Part shown: positions 45,035-58,528 of the stretch, one piece after another
Layout: each line of letters begins with the position of its first letter
Numbering within the stretch: the first letter of the stretch is position 1
Source: Phyto melanocephala
Taxonomy: Eukaryota; Arthropoda; Insecta; Diptera; Rhinophoridae
DNA length: 64,000 nt
Assembly (NCBI GenBank): GCA_941918925.1
Contig: OW799234.1
Coordinates: 75,908,543-75,972,542, forward strand
Direction: 5' to 3'
Translations under genes and position numbers: made by a program
Notes under the pieces: model-generated
The model's input: only the letters and a program-made list of their open reading frames with translations
Told to the model about the DNA's origin: nothing
Database searches by the model: none

Positions 45035-46144
45035 CAAGTAAGAATGCTATATTCGGCAGTGCTGAATCTTATATACCCTTCACAACATGTAGTTATGCAA
45101 TAACAATTGTTTGTATCATCTCATATGAAATACGTACATACTTATACTTATCCCATTGCAAAAGTTTACGTATGCTTGTTAAAAAAAATTTAAAAAAATA
45201 ATCATGCACATAGGTATAATCCCACATCGTAGCTTAACCTATAGATATTTCATATTATACTCCATTTTTCCTTACAATTTCCGACGCCATCTTTGATTTT
45301 TAATTTTTACGTAGTTAACTGTATTCTACTAGTCAATCCCTTTCATTTGATATCCATATTGATGGGGTTAAAAAATTTGATCCGCCATTTTGTTTTAGAC
45401 GCCATCTTCGATTTTAAAATTTTTAATAATTTGCTGTATTCTACTGGTCAAGCCCTTCCATTTGATATCAATATTTAGGGGGTTTAAGAAGTTATATTTT
45501 AAAATACCATTTTGTGGCGGCGGCCAACATGAATTTTAATTTTTAAAAGTGCTTATATTGCGTTAGTCAAGTTCTTTCAGATGATATCAATATTGACTCT
45601 CTCCGTTGTCTAGAAGCTGAAAAAAATAGATTTTAGTTTGTAAGCATTTGGAATATATATTTTTAAAAAAACTTTTTACCTATAACTTTAGCGATTAGAT
45701 CCCGCTTTATCCAAAATTTTTCACATATATCTCTAGAGGCATATTATATATACAAATATTAGCAAAGGTATCTATAAATTATTCTATGACTGCAAAATTT
45801 TAATTTTGGCGGTAAAAATATCGGAAAAAACAGAGGCAGTCGTGTTTATTTGCTCATATCTCAGAAAGTAATAAAGCGATTGTACTGAATTTGAATAGCG
45901 ATTCAATCACAAAAATTTCTAAAAAATTGATGCCATACAAAGGTCTGAACAATATGTGGTTGCTTCTAAAAGGTGATTTCAACCAACACACGGACATACG
46001 GACAGACTAACAGAACTTAGTCGGCTTCCCTATTCTTAAACTTTCAGAAAATGTATACTTTATGGGGTCGGGAATGAAAATTTTAGAAATTTCACACGGA
46101 AGGACAAACCTACATATACCCCTTTTCACTGTGTGAAGGGTATA
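45035..46144 (-). mobile_element. Type II Helentron with extra internal repeats
   Basis: The 5' end on minus is TATACCCTTCACACAGTG at 46144. The 3' end has the hairpin TTCAGCACTGCCGAA and ATTCTTACTTG at 45035. Instead of the T-rich core it contains three degenerate direct repeats of about 115 bp (45283, 45398, about 45521), each with GACGCCATCTTTGATTTT-like and ACTAGTCAA...TTGATATC-like words. Confidence 0.7.
45283..45610. repeat. Three degenerate direct repeats of about 115 bp
   Basis: Units start at 45283 and 45398 (GACGCCATCTT) and near 45521 (GCGGCCAACATGAATTTTAA). Shared inner words are CTGTATTCTACT.GTCAA and TTTGATATC.ATATT. They lie within the Helentron 45035-46144. Confidence 0.6.
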
Positions 46145-48164
46145 AAAAGAACTTGAGTATTCAGTAAATAGAAGGACATGTGCTTTCGAGTAATATGCTA
46201 GTTATTTATAATTAAATATTGCTCAGCAATAAATATGCTTTGTTTTTTGATGTATTTTTACCAACACACAATTTTATGTTAATTTTCAATTTAAAGAAAA
46301 TTTTTCAAAAAATTGTTCAAAAAATTTTTTTTTACCCAAAAGACTTGCTGATATTTTAAGAAGAAAAAAACTATTAAATATTAAATATATTTTCTATGGA
46401 TAGCCTCTCAGTTTAAAAGCAAAAATTTGCTTTAAAAAATCCAGCTCGTTATTCTTTAAACTCCTCTACAAAAATATATAACATTCAGCCTCACCTGCAA
46501 CTTTATATTATATTCCCTTGCTTGTTTATTAAAAAACTTTCAAGTATCATTGAAACATTTTCAATATAAAACAACAAAATTTGCAGCAAGTCTCTTAAAG
46601 TGGGAAACAATTTTTTTTATGGTTTTCATGTTGGTTTGGAAAAACATTCAATATTTTTTTTCCAGTTCTTAATGTTTTATTAAGCATCATTATATCAAAC
46701 AATTTTAATATTTCTAGGCATAACTTTATTTTATTTTTTTAAAAAGCAATAGAAACAGAGACATTGATATATTGTTTTAAGCTGTGATAATCATAAATCA
46801 AAAATAAAAATTTAATGAGATGGAAATTTAAAAAGTTATTTTTTAAAACAAAACACAAAAACAAAGGCAAGAAAATGTAAAAAAAAATAATTTAAAGATA
46901 ATTTACTAAATTATATACATTTTCTGATAAATAGGCTATTTGTAAAATAATTAGAGGAACGAGACGGAATTTTTCAATAAACATACAAACACTTATGCAA
47001 TAGCGTCATGGTTAAATCATGATGCACGTCCTGAAATGTTATACTAATGGTTGAGAAAAAAATGCTATGAATTATTAAGACATTAAGACTTTACAGGAGA
47101 AGTTTAAAACATAAAAGAAACTGTAGTATCAAGAAGTAACTTTGTTTGATACCGTTACGTCAAACCTTTGCGTCGAGGTGTTTTTGTGTGAAATGTATTG
47201 GAATCACTAACAAATATTTCGTAAAACAATACGAGTTAGGGCTTTTCTACTTTTTACCACAGTTATGCACAAATCGTATTGTACCATCATTATATACAAG
47301 AAATAGGATCTTTTTAACGGTTTTATTCGAAATACATCATCTAACTGTTTTGTCTAACTTTTTTTACAGCTTTTGTACAACTTTCTGAAGCAATAAAAAA
47401 ATTCAATAAAACGTTTTAACCTTTAAATGCCTAAATAACGGATTTTGTTCTAAAATAAAAATATATTCAATCAACATATAAATACAAAAAACAACTGCGG
47501 TTTTATTACACTAGACAGTTGCCCAATAACTAAGCTTTCCATTGCGAAAATATGAGCACCCTATAATATGAACAACCCACAATATGAACACGGTTTTCTT
47601 CCATTGACTACTCTAAAATATAAACTGAAAATGCGTTAAAATACAAAGAACTTATTTTTAACTGTTTAACGGATTTTTATCTAAACAGTGACGAAATCTT
47701 TGTAGATAAATTCTTTTTAATAATTTTGAGATTTTTCTAGCTGTTTGCTTTTGAATTGTCTTCAGCTGTCCATCAAAATTTCTTACATTCACCATTCGTT
47801 AATACTTATATTTAGCTGGAATTCAATACATAAATTTAACGTTAGAAGTTTTAAAATATGTATCAAAAAATCGTAAGTTTTTAACTTTAAAAGAAAAATC
47901 AGTTTTATAGCATTTACAAATAGTAGCATGTGTTTAGCGAATAAATTTGGAATGAAAAAATCTATAATATGTGGATTTAAAAGAAATACAAATTCTATTA
48001 TTAAAAGCGCCAATAATACCTTTATCAAACCTGGAAAAAGAACAACTTTATGATCTTCCAAGTACCTAAAAATGGAATATGCTTTACACCGATGATTTCT
48101 GGATATGGCGGACTTATGCTAAAAGAATAGGCCAAGGTTCTTCATAATAAAAATAAGGAAAATA
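46145..48164. other. No gene recognised
   Basis: AT-rich spacer. Frames 47146-47388 (plus) and 47789-48061 (minus) have no recognisable domain. Confidence 0.35.
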
Positions 48165-48960
48165 GTTTGGGTTTCAATGCCAGCGTCGGATGTCTTCAAC
48201 ACTTGAAAAAGTCACGGTGTTCGCTTGCTTCAAATATCTGGAGAAATACTTTGTTTACAGCCCCACTTTGTGGGATCCTTTCAAATTGAAGTTGAATGCT
48301 AAAATGGAAGAGCTGGGATTAGTCACCAGTCTTTTAACGCTGACGAGTCCGGATTGTTTTTAAAATTATTATCACATATGTATTTATTAGAAAAAACAGC
48401 TTCTCGTACAAAAAACGAAAACCTGTGTGTAACTTTCTTACGATGCGCCAACGCCGCACGATCTTATCAGCTTAAAGATCTTGTAAATGAAAAAGCTTAA
48501 AAGTCCGGCTTTTTTGAAAATTTTAATCGCCTTGTTCATTAGAGACATTCTAAGTTAACATGTATGACAGGCGCCATTTTTAAAGATCGATTCTATCTTC
48601 AACTTGTTGTCTAAATTATTAACTAAGTACCTTGTGTTAATTATAATCATACAATTTCTTTTGCACAGTTTAGGTTGAAAATTTTAACAAAAAAATAGCT
48701 GCCACTGATAACTATTTTATTTACAGGCTTCGCTCCATTTCATCTAAGGGTGAACTAAAAACTAAGGACAACTGCATTTTTGTAATGTTTTTGATACCAA
48801 ATGTAACCCCGCTCATACAATCCATAGATCAAAATGCTATTAGGATTACAAAACTTTATTTCGGAAACAGTAGCTTCAGTTACTGCAAAAGGGTGTTCTT
48901 TCCTTGTTTTCATGAAGGCAAGTACACTAAAGGAAGCAATAATAATCTAGAATCTGCGTA
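48165..48960 (+). pseudogene. Tigger/pogo-like transposase relic
   Basis: Across shifting frames: STLEKVTVFACFKYLEK and, in a second frame, HGVRLLQISGE (the CENP-B/HTH part of the family reads WL..F.KRHGIR.L.I.GE), LNAKMEELGISHQSFNADES GLFLKLL near 48295-48370 (NADESGL holds the first catalytic Asp), KTASRTKNENLCVTFLRCAN A near 48390-48450. After a deletion, FVMFLIPNVTPLIQSIDQNA near 48780-48840 (family: LPPNVTPLIQPMDQN) and ITKLYF. The central part with the second Asp is missing. It is the DDE transposase of the pogo branch of Tc1/mariner, dead by stops, shifts and deletion. Confidence 0.75.
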
Positions 48961-50400
48961 GAGGAGAATGGATGCTAATGTGTTAGTCGAAAGTTGTTTT
49001 TAATATACTTTTTCTAAATGATAATATTATACATCTAGAAATATTTTGTTGGTTCCTTGGAATTGTTTTTGATTGATTAGTTTATTTTATTATCTATTTT
49101 ATCTATAAAAAATTTATTTGGAATTATTCCTACATGCAAAGAAAAACCATGATTACAACATGACCACGATGGTCATATTTTATTCTCTTTACCAATATTT
49201 GGTTGCCGAAAAAAAGTAATAGTTAAATTTATTTTATTTTATCGTAGGTTTTGTTAAAATAATCAAGCGTTTATTTGAGTTTTATTATTTAATGTTTACT
49301 TTTCGTATAAATTCCGATATGATTGCCGTTTAAAAATAGTATGATTTAAGAAATTTATTATGACAAAAATAACATTATAGTCAAAAGCATTAAAAATTAC
49401 AAATAATCATTCACTAATTTGTGAGACAACAGTATGATTAGAAAGCAATCAAGCAATGATTTTTTATAATAATATGTTGATTTCAACTGTTTTTCTTCTT
49501 GCCGAATAAATTTTTTTTTATTTAAATATTTTGAGATGCCAAAAAATTTAACAAAATTTTAAAAAAATTAAAGAAATCTAAAAATAAAAGAGAAAACGTA
49601 AAAAATATTGGTTTAAAAATTGCAAATAAATTGGTAAGTCCGGCTTTTAACTTTAAAGAATAGAACTAGGATACTAAAGAGCGTTAAAAGAATGAAATAA
49701 AGGTACAGATATCTGATAGAGATGATAAAGATATGGAGGAGACGAAAAATTCTATGAAATCCGACGAATCTGTAGTCACTTCCAATAAAGCATTAGAATT
49801 GGTCGAAAATGAAACGGTCAATCAACGAGTTTAAAACGCTTTGAGGTAGTTGAAAAAGTGGGCAATTAGGCAAAAAAAAAAACGGCTAAAAATTCGTAGT
49901 TGTTCATTTAACTTTGTATTTATGTTGTTACATATTTAAATATTTAAAGTACAACAAACAGCATATAAAAAAGTTTTTATAATAATCTTAGATTTTTGTT
50001 TTTTTTGGAGAAAGCATTTTAAAGGGCAAACTGTATGTCATTTGCATATATTAACAATATTACAAAAGTGAACCAGCTTGGTACTAATGAGTTCATGTTA
50101 TCGTGAGTACACTGTAATCACAATTTAGTTGCCATATTTTGTTTCATGCAGAGAAACAATGGCATTTCTAAATTTATAAACCTAACCTTAAAAGTTAAAG
50201 GTAATTGTAGCTAACTTTTCGGTTAGTATAAGGTACAAAGCGTCTGTCCTTTAACATCTTTATTTTAAATACCGGCATTTTATAATAATGCCATTAAATT
50301 TGTGTCAACTTAAAATACAATTGAAACATAAAGCAAACTACTTTATACCTATATATGTCTCTCTGTCATGGGTATAAGAAAGAATTACATTTTATGTATT
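48961..50400. other. No gene recognised
   Basis: AT-rich spacer. 49130-49500 has repeated ATGATT/AATCAT words but no clear structure. Confidence 0.35.
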
Positions 50401-50402
50401 CG

Positions 50403-50487
50403 ACCGGTTAACCGGTTTTTTTCTATATTTTCAAAAAAGCAACCGGTTTTTTTAAATTCTAAATTTCAAACTAATTAAAAACCGGTT
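50403..50487. promoter_or_regulatory. Cluster of AACCGGTT words
   Basis: GACCGGTT at 50402-50409, then AACCGGTT at 50410-50417, 50441-50448 and 50480-50487: four ACCGGTT palindromes in 86 bp of AT-rich DNA. AACCGGTT is the consensus of the transcription factor Grainyhead. The block is partly palindromic (TATTCGAC at the left; ATGTCGAATAATCGATCACC at the right), so it may instead be a small MITE. Confidence 0.4.
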
Positions 50488-50509
50488 TCTTAAAAATGTC
50501 GAATAATCG

Positions 50510-53500
50510 ATCACCCTAATTTCTATAAAGAACTTCTTGAACTAAGAAATTTTTTAATCAAATATACTTTTTAAAAATTAAATATAAATATGCTTACGTA
50601 CAAATCAAACTTGGAATAGTTCTTTTGTAAGCCACATTTCTACCTGAAATATTGGGATTCCACCTCAATATAGTTTTAAATTTGATTGCATTTTTATGAT
50701 AATACAACCTCTACAGTGATCTCTAAGATCAAGTTAACGTAGTAAATATCATGAACAACTTTTTTAATCGCAGTCCCTACTAATTCCAAAAGAAAACTCA
50801 AGGTTTTGCTTTAAATCTATCACTTGCTTCCTGCATGTTTTTCTAGCGCAATGGACGAAAAATATGCAAATCTGTTTCGCAAATTTGTGTTTAAATCAGA
50901 ATTTTCACTGTTTTATTTCTTCTTGTTAATTACTCGGTAGAAATAATTATTCCTCCGTGGAACTACATCAATTAAGCATATGTAGTTTTCCCACCTCGTT
51001 TACTTCTAATGTTCTAATTACCGCAGCAGAAAACAAACTAAAGTCAAGCTGCTTTTCTATAATTATAAAATTTTCAGTGATTAGTGCCTTAACATATATT
51101 ATAGGGGCATGTCAATAACCTGATTTAATGAAACAATTTACGATAAAAAGCATTTGGTCGACGTTAATGTTAATGTGTATCACATTATGATACACATTAT
51201 CATTATTCTTAAACGTTTAATAACTAGTTAATCACATACAAAATTAGACATAAATGTGTTCAAAACAAGGAACATAGAATTCCATTAAATGCATTTAAAA
51301 ATCTATTAAATTCATCCTGAAATAAAATCTGAAGTCAAAAGTAAATATTTTAAAAAGACATCAATTTAGCTGTGACACAAAACCACACACTGAAGCAAGC
51401 ATACGTGAATATTAAACCAACACTCTTCTCCATAAACATCCTTGTTAGATGCCACATACATGTTATATATATATTTAATGTTATGTTAAGTGTAGTCATA
51501 CATATTCAAAGGCACTGAGACACACATTTAACACTAACTGCATGTGTGACATAATAATAAACACATGATGTTGTTTGTTTTTCTTTTTTTTTAATCTCTA
51601 TATATTCTAACATGTAAGAACGTGAAATGCATAAACACAAAAAGTAAAAATAATTGGGGTTTATTTATGAAGTGTCTCTCTATGGCCCATTTACACTGCA
51701 CAGTGCCTTAGTACTGTAAAACACCTTAAAAAAACAGCATTAATAACAGTTATAAACAAACCAAAGGAGTATGTACAAAAACCATATAACAACCAAATAA
51801 AATAAATAACAACAACAACAACAATAACTAAATAACCATAGTACTTAATATATAAAAAATCACCCAGGTTAACTGGCAGTCATGTGTTGCTCTTTTAAAC
51901 TTAAGCTCTTACTAGGGAGAACGACAAAGTATCTACTTGTATATTCAGGTCTATTCTTGACATCAGCATTAGAATACTTAAGATTGTAATTTGCACACAC
52001 ATTTATACTTGCATGCATTTTTAATGCAGTGTGAGTAAATAAATAGTTGCAGGTTTGCATATAAGACTGCGTCCATACATTCACTTAATAAATAGTGTCG
52101 TCATTATTCTCTTTAGTGATAACTTAGTCATAGAAAACAGCAGGCATGCACTTGCAGGTACAGTAGAGATCATATACTACTTAAAAGTTTTCCTTCAAAA
52201 AGCTACAATGAAATAAAAAAGATTGTTATGTTAAATATTTTCTGCTCACTGTAAGTGTGTTGTAGTATCTGCATATATGTTACCATGTATTTGTGGTTGT
52301 TTTTAATAATGACACAACAATAATGATGACAACATTAAGCACCTTACATTAGCAATAACTATCACAGATACAATTGCAGTCAAATTCCAGATGTATAATA
52401 TATAGGATGCAAATAAAAAAGTAGTTGACAGTTAAAATTTACATAAAAATTAACACTGATTTGTCTATAATTTGATTTATGACTATACTACGTTGATTTT
52501 ATATCTTAGTTTTAATGAATTTACCATATAAGCGTCTTAACCATGTTTACCTCGATTTCGTTGATTCCCAAAAGGAGAAAATGGAAAATGGTTTAAAATT
52601 ATAGAATAGGTGTCACTGTGGTTTGGTGCAGTACAACCTCTTGCTTAATGGCTCTTTTCATTAGGTAAACACTTCTCATCTCTTAATAAGATTTTCCTTT
52701 CTCTCAGCTTCTATTGGCATAATTTTAATCTTTATTCAAATCAATAATATTTTAAAAATATTGTGAGTGCTGTACTCCAAAAAATTGTTTCGTATTGTGG
52801 TGACTTTTTTTGAGGGTATTCCGAAGAGTCGGTTATAAGAACCAATCAATTAAGTTTATTTGCTTTTAAATTTGCTTTTACTATCTGTCCTACAAAGTTG
52901 TGTAATTATGTCAAATGAAAATCTGGTAGGTTTCTGACCTACATGAGAAAATCGCATCAAAATATGTGAATGGTTGCCACACTGACATACTTGCTTACAA
53001 AAAGCAACTCCGATCGCACAGAAACTATTATTTTATGAAAATCATTATTATCACATCGGACACACTTGTCAAAAAATCTGTCACACATGTGCACACTTTT
53101 ACACTTTCTGAACACACGTATAATTTTTGCCACATCGAACGACCCAATCTGACAGTCAGTCAAGGCCCTAAGTATTTAAAACATATCTCTGCTAAGAAGT
53201 CTTCTATTTCTTCTCATATATCTCTGTAATGTTCTTTTGAATATATATAATTAACTCTAATGCCTAAAGTTTGCTAATTATGTTTAAAGTATGTTTTCTA
53301 TTTCTTTGCCAAAATAATGTTAAATTATTTTCTTCAATTCTCTAATCACTTGTTTTCGTTTTCATTTCTTTAACAAAACATGTTAATTTTTGCTTTTCAG
53401 CAAGTTATTTCAATTATAAAAGTGATGCTGACAGCCCAACTAATTAATTTTTGCAAGAAAAACATGTTTTTGGGCTCACTGCTGATTCTGCCAAATTTCC

Positions 53501-53758
53501 CTCATCTCTACATTTCCCCTTTCACTAGTTTTCTTTTGTCAATCACTCAGTTGTGGTCTGTTCACTAGCACACTTCCAATTGTTTTAGGATCTCTTAAAT
53601 AAAGTTTAGCTTCATTAATAGTGAACTGAGTTTTGTGTCCTGACCCACCTTAAAAAATTTAATTAATATATTTTCCTAAGTTTGAACACAATATTTTCTT
53701 AAAGACGCATATTTTGAGTATGGAAATCAATAAGTCAGCGACTATTTTTGTGTGTTGT
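50510..53758. other. Long stretch without recognised gene
   Basis: AT-rich. It contains a perfect 12-bp hairpin (51171-51199), a short ACA-repeat near 51808 and frames (51869-52084, 52957-53229, 53380-53568) with no recognisable domain. Confidence 0.4.
51171..51199. repeat. Hairpin with perfect 12-bp stem
   Basis: TAATGTGTATCA and TGATACACATTA with the 5-base loop CATTA. It is not followed by a T tract on either side and no role is evident. Confidence 0.7.
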
Positions 53759-54599
53759 TATACCCTTCACACAGTGAAAAAGGGTATATATAGGTTTGTC
53801 ATTCCGTGTGAAATTTCTACAATTTTCATTTCCGACCCCATAAAGTATATATTTTCTGAAAGCTTATGAATAGGGGAGTCAATTAAGCTCTGTCAGTCTG
53901 TCCGTCTGTCCGTCTGACCGTCTGTCCGTATGTATGTTGAAATCAACTTTTTAAAGCCCCCCGACATGGCTTGGACCCGGGTGAGATATTAAATATCTGA
54001 AATATTCGGGAGTAGATCGGTATTGAAAATCAGAAACATCGGTACATAAACAACTGAGATATGAGCAAAAACCCACGACTACCTCGAATTTTTTTTTCAC
54101 AAAAACAACATTACAACAACAACATGCATACATACGAACGTGTATACTGGTTAGAGAAAAGGTGGTTTCGAATCCCAGCTGAGCAAAAAAAAATTTTTTT
54201 TTATATTTTTTATATTTTTTTTTAATTTTTTTTTTTAATTTTTTCTTATTTTTTTTTTATTTTTTATTTAATATATTATTTATATTTTTATTATTTTTTT
54301 TTTAATTTTTTTTTATTTTTTTTGTTTGCTTTATATATATTTTAATTATTTTTTAAAAAAATTTTTTTTTTAATATTTTTTTTAAAATTTTTTTTTTAAA
54401 TATTTTAAAAATTTTTTTTTTATTTTTTTTAACATACATACGTAAATTTAAAATTTTACAATGGGATGTTTTTATATATGTATGTTTTTTATATGTATGC
54501 ACGAATTTCATATGGTGATACAAACTACTGTTATTGCATGATTACACGTTGTGAAGGGTATATAAGATTCGGCACGGCCGAATATAGCGCTCTTACTTG
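53759..54599 (+). mobile_element. Type II Helentron, complete and young-looking
   Basis: TATACCCTTCACACAGTG with its inverted partner AGGGTATA, GACCCCATAAAGTATATA, the GTCCGTCTG minisatellite (53897-53930), the tRNA-like block (54144-54186), a T-rich core (54188-54430), TTGTGAAGGGTATATAAG, the hairpin TTCGGCACGGCCGAA and TATAGCGCTCTTACTTG. It is flanked by T on both sides without duplication. Very close to 5467-6302 over its full length. Confidence 0.9.
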
Positions 54600-55403
54600 T
54601 TTTTTATTCCAGAGCGACTAGTCTTTGCTATGTGGATGTCTTCTGAGGCACTAAAGTTACTTATTGCATTGCTTTTTTTATATATATTTTCTTTTTGCCA
54701 CTAAGGCAAGTGGCTAGTGTAGTAAGTTTTTGTCTTTCATAAGTCATTTGTTAGAATATAAATTTGTAAATTACAAATTAGTTTGTCTTAAGCTTATTGA
54801 CATTTTTATTATTCTTAAATTTTTCTCAGAACTGTTCTGATTTGTTTTATTTCTTTAATTTTTTATAATTGCGTTTCTTATTTCTTTCTTATAGATTTCA
54901 TACTTCAGGTTTCAAATCGCACTCATTTGTAATCATCTCTAAGTTGATCATCTTACTTACTCATGTTGTTCTTTTAAATTCTTTAATGTACATTGTGAGG
55001 AGAAACACAACATGCTTAATAAAATTCCAAAAGGGTTGCTTTATTATCTTACTAGTTTAATGCAGTTTTATTTAGAAATATTATTTATTGCATTTGGACT
55101 ACGAGACAGCGCCTTAGAAATGCCATTCTATGTCCAAGTTTATATACATTTTTTTACACAAACCTAGCCTTATTTCGTCAAAGGTACATCGATATTTGAT
55201 TTAAAATGATCAAACGTGGCTGCTTTATTTGTAAAGACAAGAATATTGACATACACCTAAAAAGTAGGTCAAAAGTCAAATCACATAAACAAGGTGGCCA
55301 GTTAATATGCCACTTAATTTATGGCTCAACAAAACTATGTTTTCATACATTGTATGTTAATAGAACCGTTTCTCCGCCAAATAATTAGGAATGACATAAG
55401 GGG
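54600..55403. other. No gene recognised
   Basis: AT-rich spacer. Frames at 54869-55060 and 55206-55388 have no recognisable domain. Confidence 0.35.
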
Positions 55404-56111
55404 ATAAAATATAATAGCATTATATTCTGCTGTACCGAATTTTTGATACCCACCACCAATTTTGTGTACTATTATACCACAAAATTTATTATTTTATTAT
55501 TAACATTAGCCGCTATGGAATAATCTCTTTATTCTAAAACATGTTTTGCTTTCTTTGTGTTACTTCGATTTGCTATTAATTTATTTTCTTGAATTTAGTC
55601 TTACAATGAAACCTTAAGTATTTCTACATTAGAAATTATGTTACTGACTCTTTACTACGGCAATATTATTTTTTCACGCAAACTGAAGAGAATAATTTGG
55701 TAGCCAGAGGTAGTTTAATAATAATATGAGCTTTGTGTTGGTTTGCATCTCCTCCTTTTAAAGTAATTAATTAGTTTTTGAATTAAACAACCATTTCATT
55801 TCATTTTTGTTCAAAATTTTTCTTTATACTGAAATAATTTTAATTTAAAATAAAGCATTTTATTGGAACTAGGCGTTAAAATGCGCTTCTGACCTTTATT
55901 TTCTTGCATTATAATATTATAAACCAGAAGCTATGTATGTTTAAATTCATCACTATGCAACTAGTTTTGTCGCTTCTATGAGTTTATAAATTCTATTTGC
56001 AGTAGATTATGTGAGAAGTGGGCGTTAAATAGGGATGTCAAAGTAGTTTTTGCTAATAAATTCAACTCAGCTATTTTAATATAGAGTCCTTTACTCATCT
56101 AGAATCTTTTT

Positions 56112-58528
56112 TATACCCGCCACCAAAAAAATGGTGGGGGTATATTCATTTTGTCATTCCGTTTGTAACACATCGAAATATCCATTTTAGACCCCATAAA
56201 GTATATATATTCTGAATCAGGGTTTGATTTTATGACGATCTAGCTATGTCCGTCCGTCTGTCCGTCTGTCCGTCTGTCCGTCTGTTGAAAGCACGATAGA
56301 GATCGCACCGAAAAAGCTAGGGGGCTCAAATTTTGCCAGAATCTTTCTTATAGACAAGGTTTGTTTGGTATTGAAAATGGGCTAAATCGGAATATTAGGA
56401 AGAGAGTTATAGCTCGAAAAGCAAGAGTAGGTCGAAAAAACCGTGTCCTTCAAACATCGAATAAAATGGAATTGTGTCCAAACGCATTAACGTAGACTCA
56501 TGAAACTTCGAATATATATTTCCTGAGTAAAAACAATATTTTTTCCCGAAAATTATCTAAATCTATGCATTAGGAGAGGAGTTATCGATCAAAATGTACG
56601 AAAATTTATACCGCACAGTGTATTTTTCGGTATATTTAAAAACAAAAACGTCATAAAAGCAACAAAATTGGATGTACGACTCTGAAATTTTGCAAACTTT
56701 GCTTATTGGTGAGACGCTTTTTTGTAACGGAAAATCAATGTGCCACGCCCACTTTTACGCCCACCTCCCATATAACGTTTTACCCAAAATTCATATAATT
56801 TCTCAATTTATGTAGATTTTGGAATAATAAAGGGCTATGTTGAAACATCTCAGTTGTACTCATTCGAAAATACAACTTTGACACGCCCACTATAACGCCC
56901 ACTTTTCACGTTATCTACCGTTAATGAAATTTAAAAGCTCATAAAACCGCCAAAATTAGAGGTATGATGATCAAATTCGCTACGTATATCCTCTTAGGCA
57001 ATGTCATTACTGCGCCAGAAAATTAAGGCGCCACGCCCACTTTTACGCCCACCTCCCATATAACGTTTTACTTAAAATTCATATAATTCCTCTATTAATA
57101 AAGATTTTGGAATAATAAAGGACTATATTGAAACACCTAACTTGTACTCATTCGCAAAAATAACTTTGACACGCCTACTATAACGCCCACTTTTCACGTT
57201 ATATACCGTTAATGAAATTTAAAAGCTCATAAAACCGCCAAAATAAGAGGTATGATGATAAAATTTGCTACGTATATCCCCCTAGGAAATGTCATTACTG
57301 TGCTAGAAAATTGAGTTGCCACGCCCACTTTTACGCCCACCTCCCAAATAACGTTTTACTCAAAATTCCTCTAATTTCTCTATTAATAATGATTTTGGAA
57401 TAATAAAGGGCTATATTGAAACACCTAAGTTGAACTCATTCGCCAAAACAACTTTGAGACGCCTACTATAACGCCCACTTTTCACGTAATCTACCGTTAA
57501 TGAAATTTAAAAGCTCATAAAACCGCCAAAATTAGAGGTATGATGATCAAATTTGCTGTGTATATCCTTCTAATCAATGTTATTGTTGTGCCAAATAGTT
57601 TAGGTGACACGGCCACTTTAACGCCTACCTTCCATACAACGGCTTACCTTAAATTCATGTAATTTCTCTATTGACAAAGTTTTTGGGAAAATAAAGGGCT
57701 ATATTGAAATATTTAAGTTGTATTTATTAGTAGAAACTTTATTGACACAGCCACTTTAACACACTTTCATTGAATTTCATTTCATTTAAGGACCGATGTT
57801 GTATTTAAATAAAACACAAATTATTTAGGATATTATTATTTCTTTTTATAATGATAATATTTGTATGGTTCAATTATGTATTTAACAAAATATCGGCCAA
57901 ATGGCCCCCCCCATCCTTGGCGCCACTCCTCTATCTGATGGTCCAAATTTTCAATGACAATGTTGATGCTCAATTATTGGGCATGATGATAAGTCGAGGA
58001 TGACTGCTCTTTTGCCACACTATCGCAAAAAACAGCAATAGTTCCCATTCAACGAACTAAGAAGGCATTCACAGATTTTCTAACATTTTATACAGACCTG
58101 TTTTGCAGAAATTTAAATATTTTTTACAATTCTCCCGATTGTGGACGAATTTGAACGATTATGTTGATCAAAAGAATTACGAAGTGCACAAAATGCATTT
58201 TGATTTGAACGCCCATTTTTATAAAAAACCTGAATAACTTTAAAGCGTTGCTCATTTGCGTATCTTTCCACGGATCAAAATGAGTAAGTTTGAGATTGAT
58301 AAATGTCAAGTGAAATGCAGAAAACAAACTTAAAGACTAGGTGTAGTTCACCTTCAACATGGGCCCTTAAAATTTAACCACCCTCTACAAAGAAAGTGAT
58401 ACATATTTTATTATAAAGAGATTATTCCATAATGATTAACAAAATAATAAATAATGTGCTTTAAATGTACACAAAATTGGTGGTGGGTATAAAAGATTCG
58501 GCAAAGCCGAATATAGTGCTCTTACTTG
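56112..58528 (+). mobile_element. Type I Helentron, large, with MITE cargo
   Basis: It starts TATACCCGCCACC at 56112 and ends with the hairpin TTCGGCAAAGCCGAA and GTGCTCTTACTTG at 58528, between T residues. It carries a GTCCGTCTG tract (56250-56283), three 288-bp modules (ACGCCCACTTTTCACGT at about 56895, 57184 and 57471) and the mariner MITE in reverse (57786-58385). Confidence 0.87.
57786..58385 (-). mobile_element. Mariner-derived MITE, copy 3
   Basis: The intact left end on minus is GAGGGTGGTTAAATTTTAAG at 58385, with TA at 58386-58387. The right end is damaged (TTAAGGACCGATGTTG near 57787). The transposase remains are the same as in copies 1 and 2, with the C-terminal GGHLADI equivalent near 57895-57925 and the N-terminal CALRNSF equivalent near 58160-58200. 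Confidence 0.8.

Noticed and set aside
48990..53700. Host exons between mobile elements
   Set aside because: Short frames exist, but none shows domain similarity, protein-like composition with splice sites, or codon bias that I can recognise.
54144..54186. A true tRNA gene
   Set aside because: No acceptor stem or anticodon arm can be formed. Only D-arm-like and T-arm-like words are present within a mobile element.
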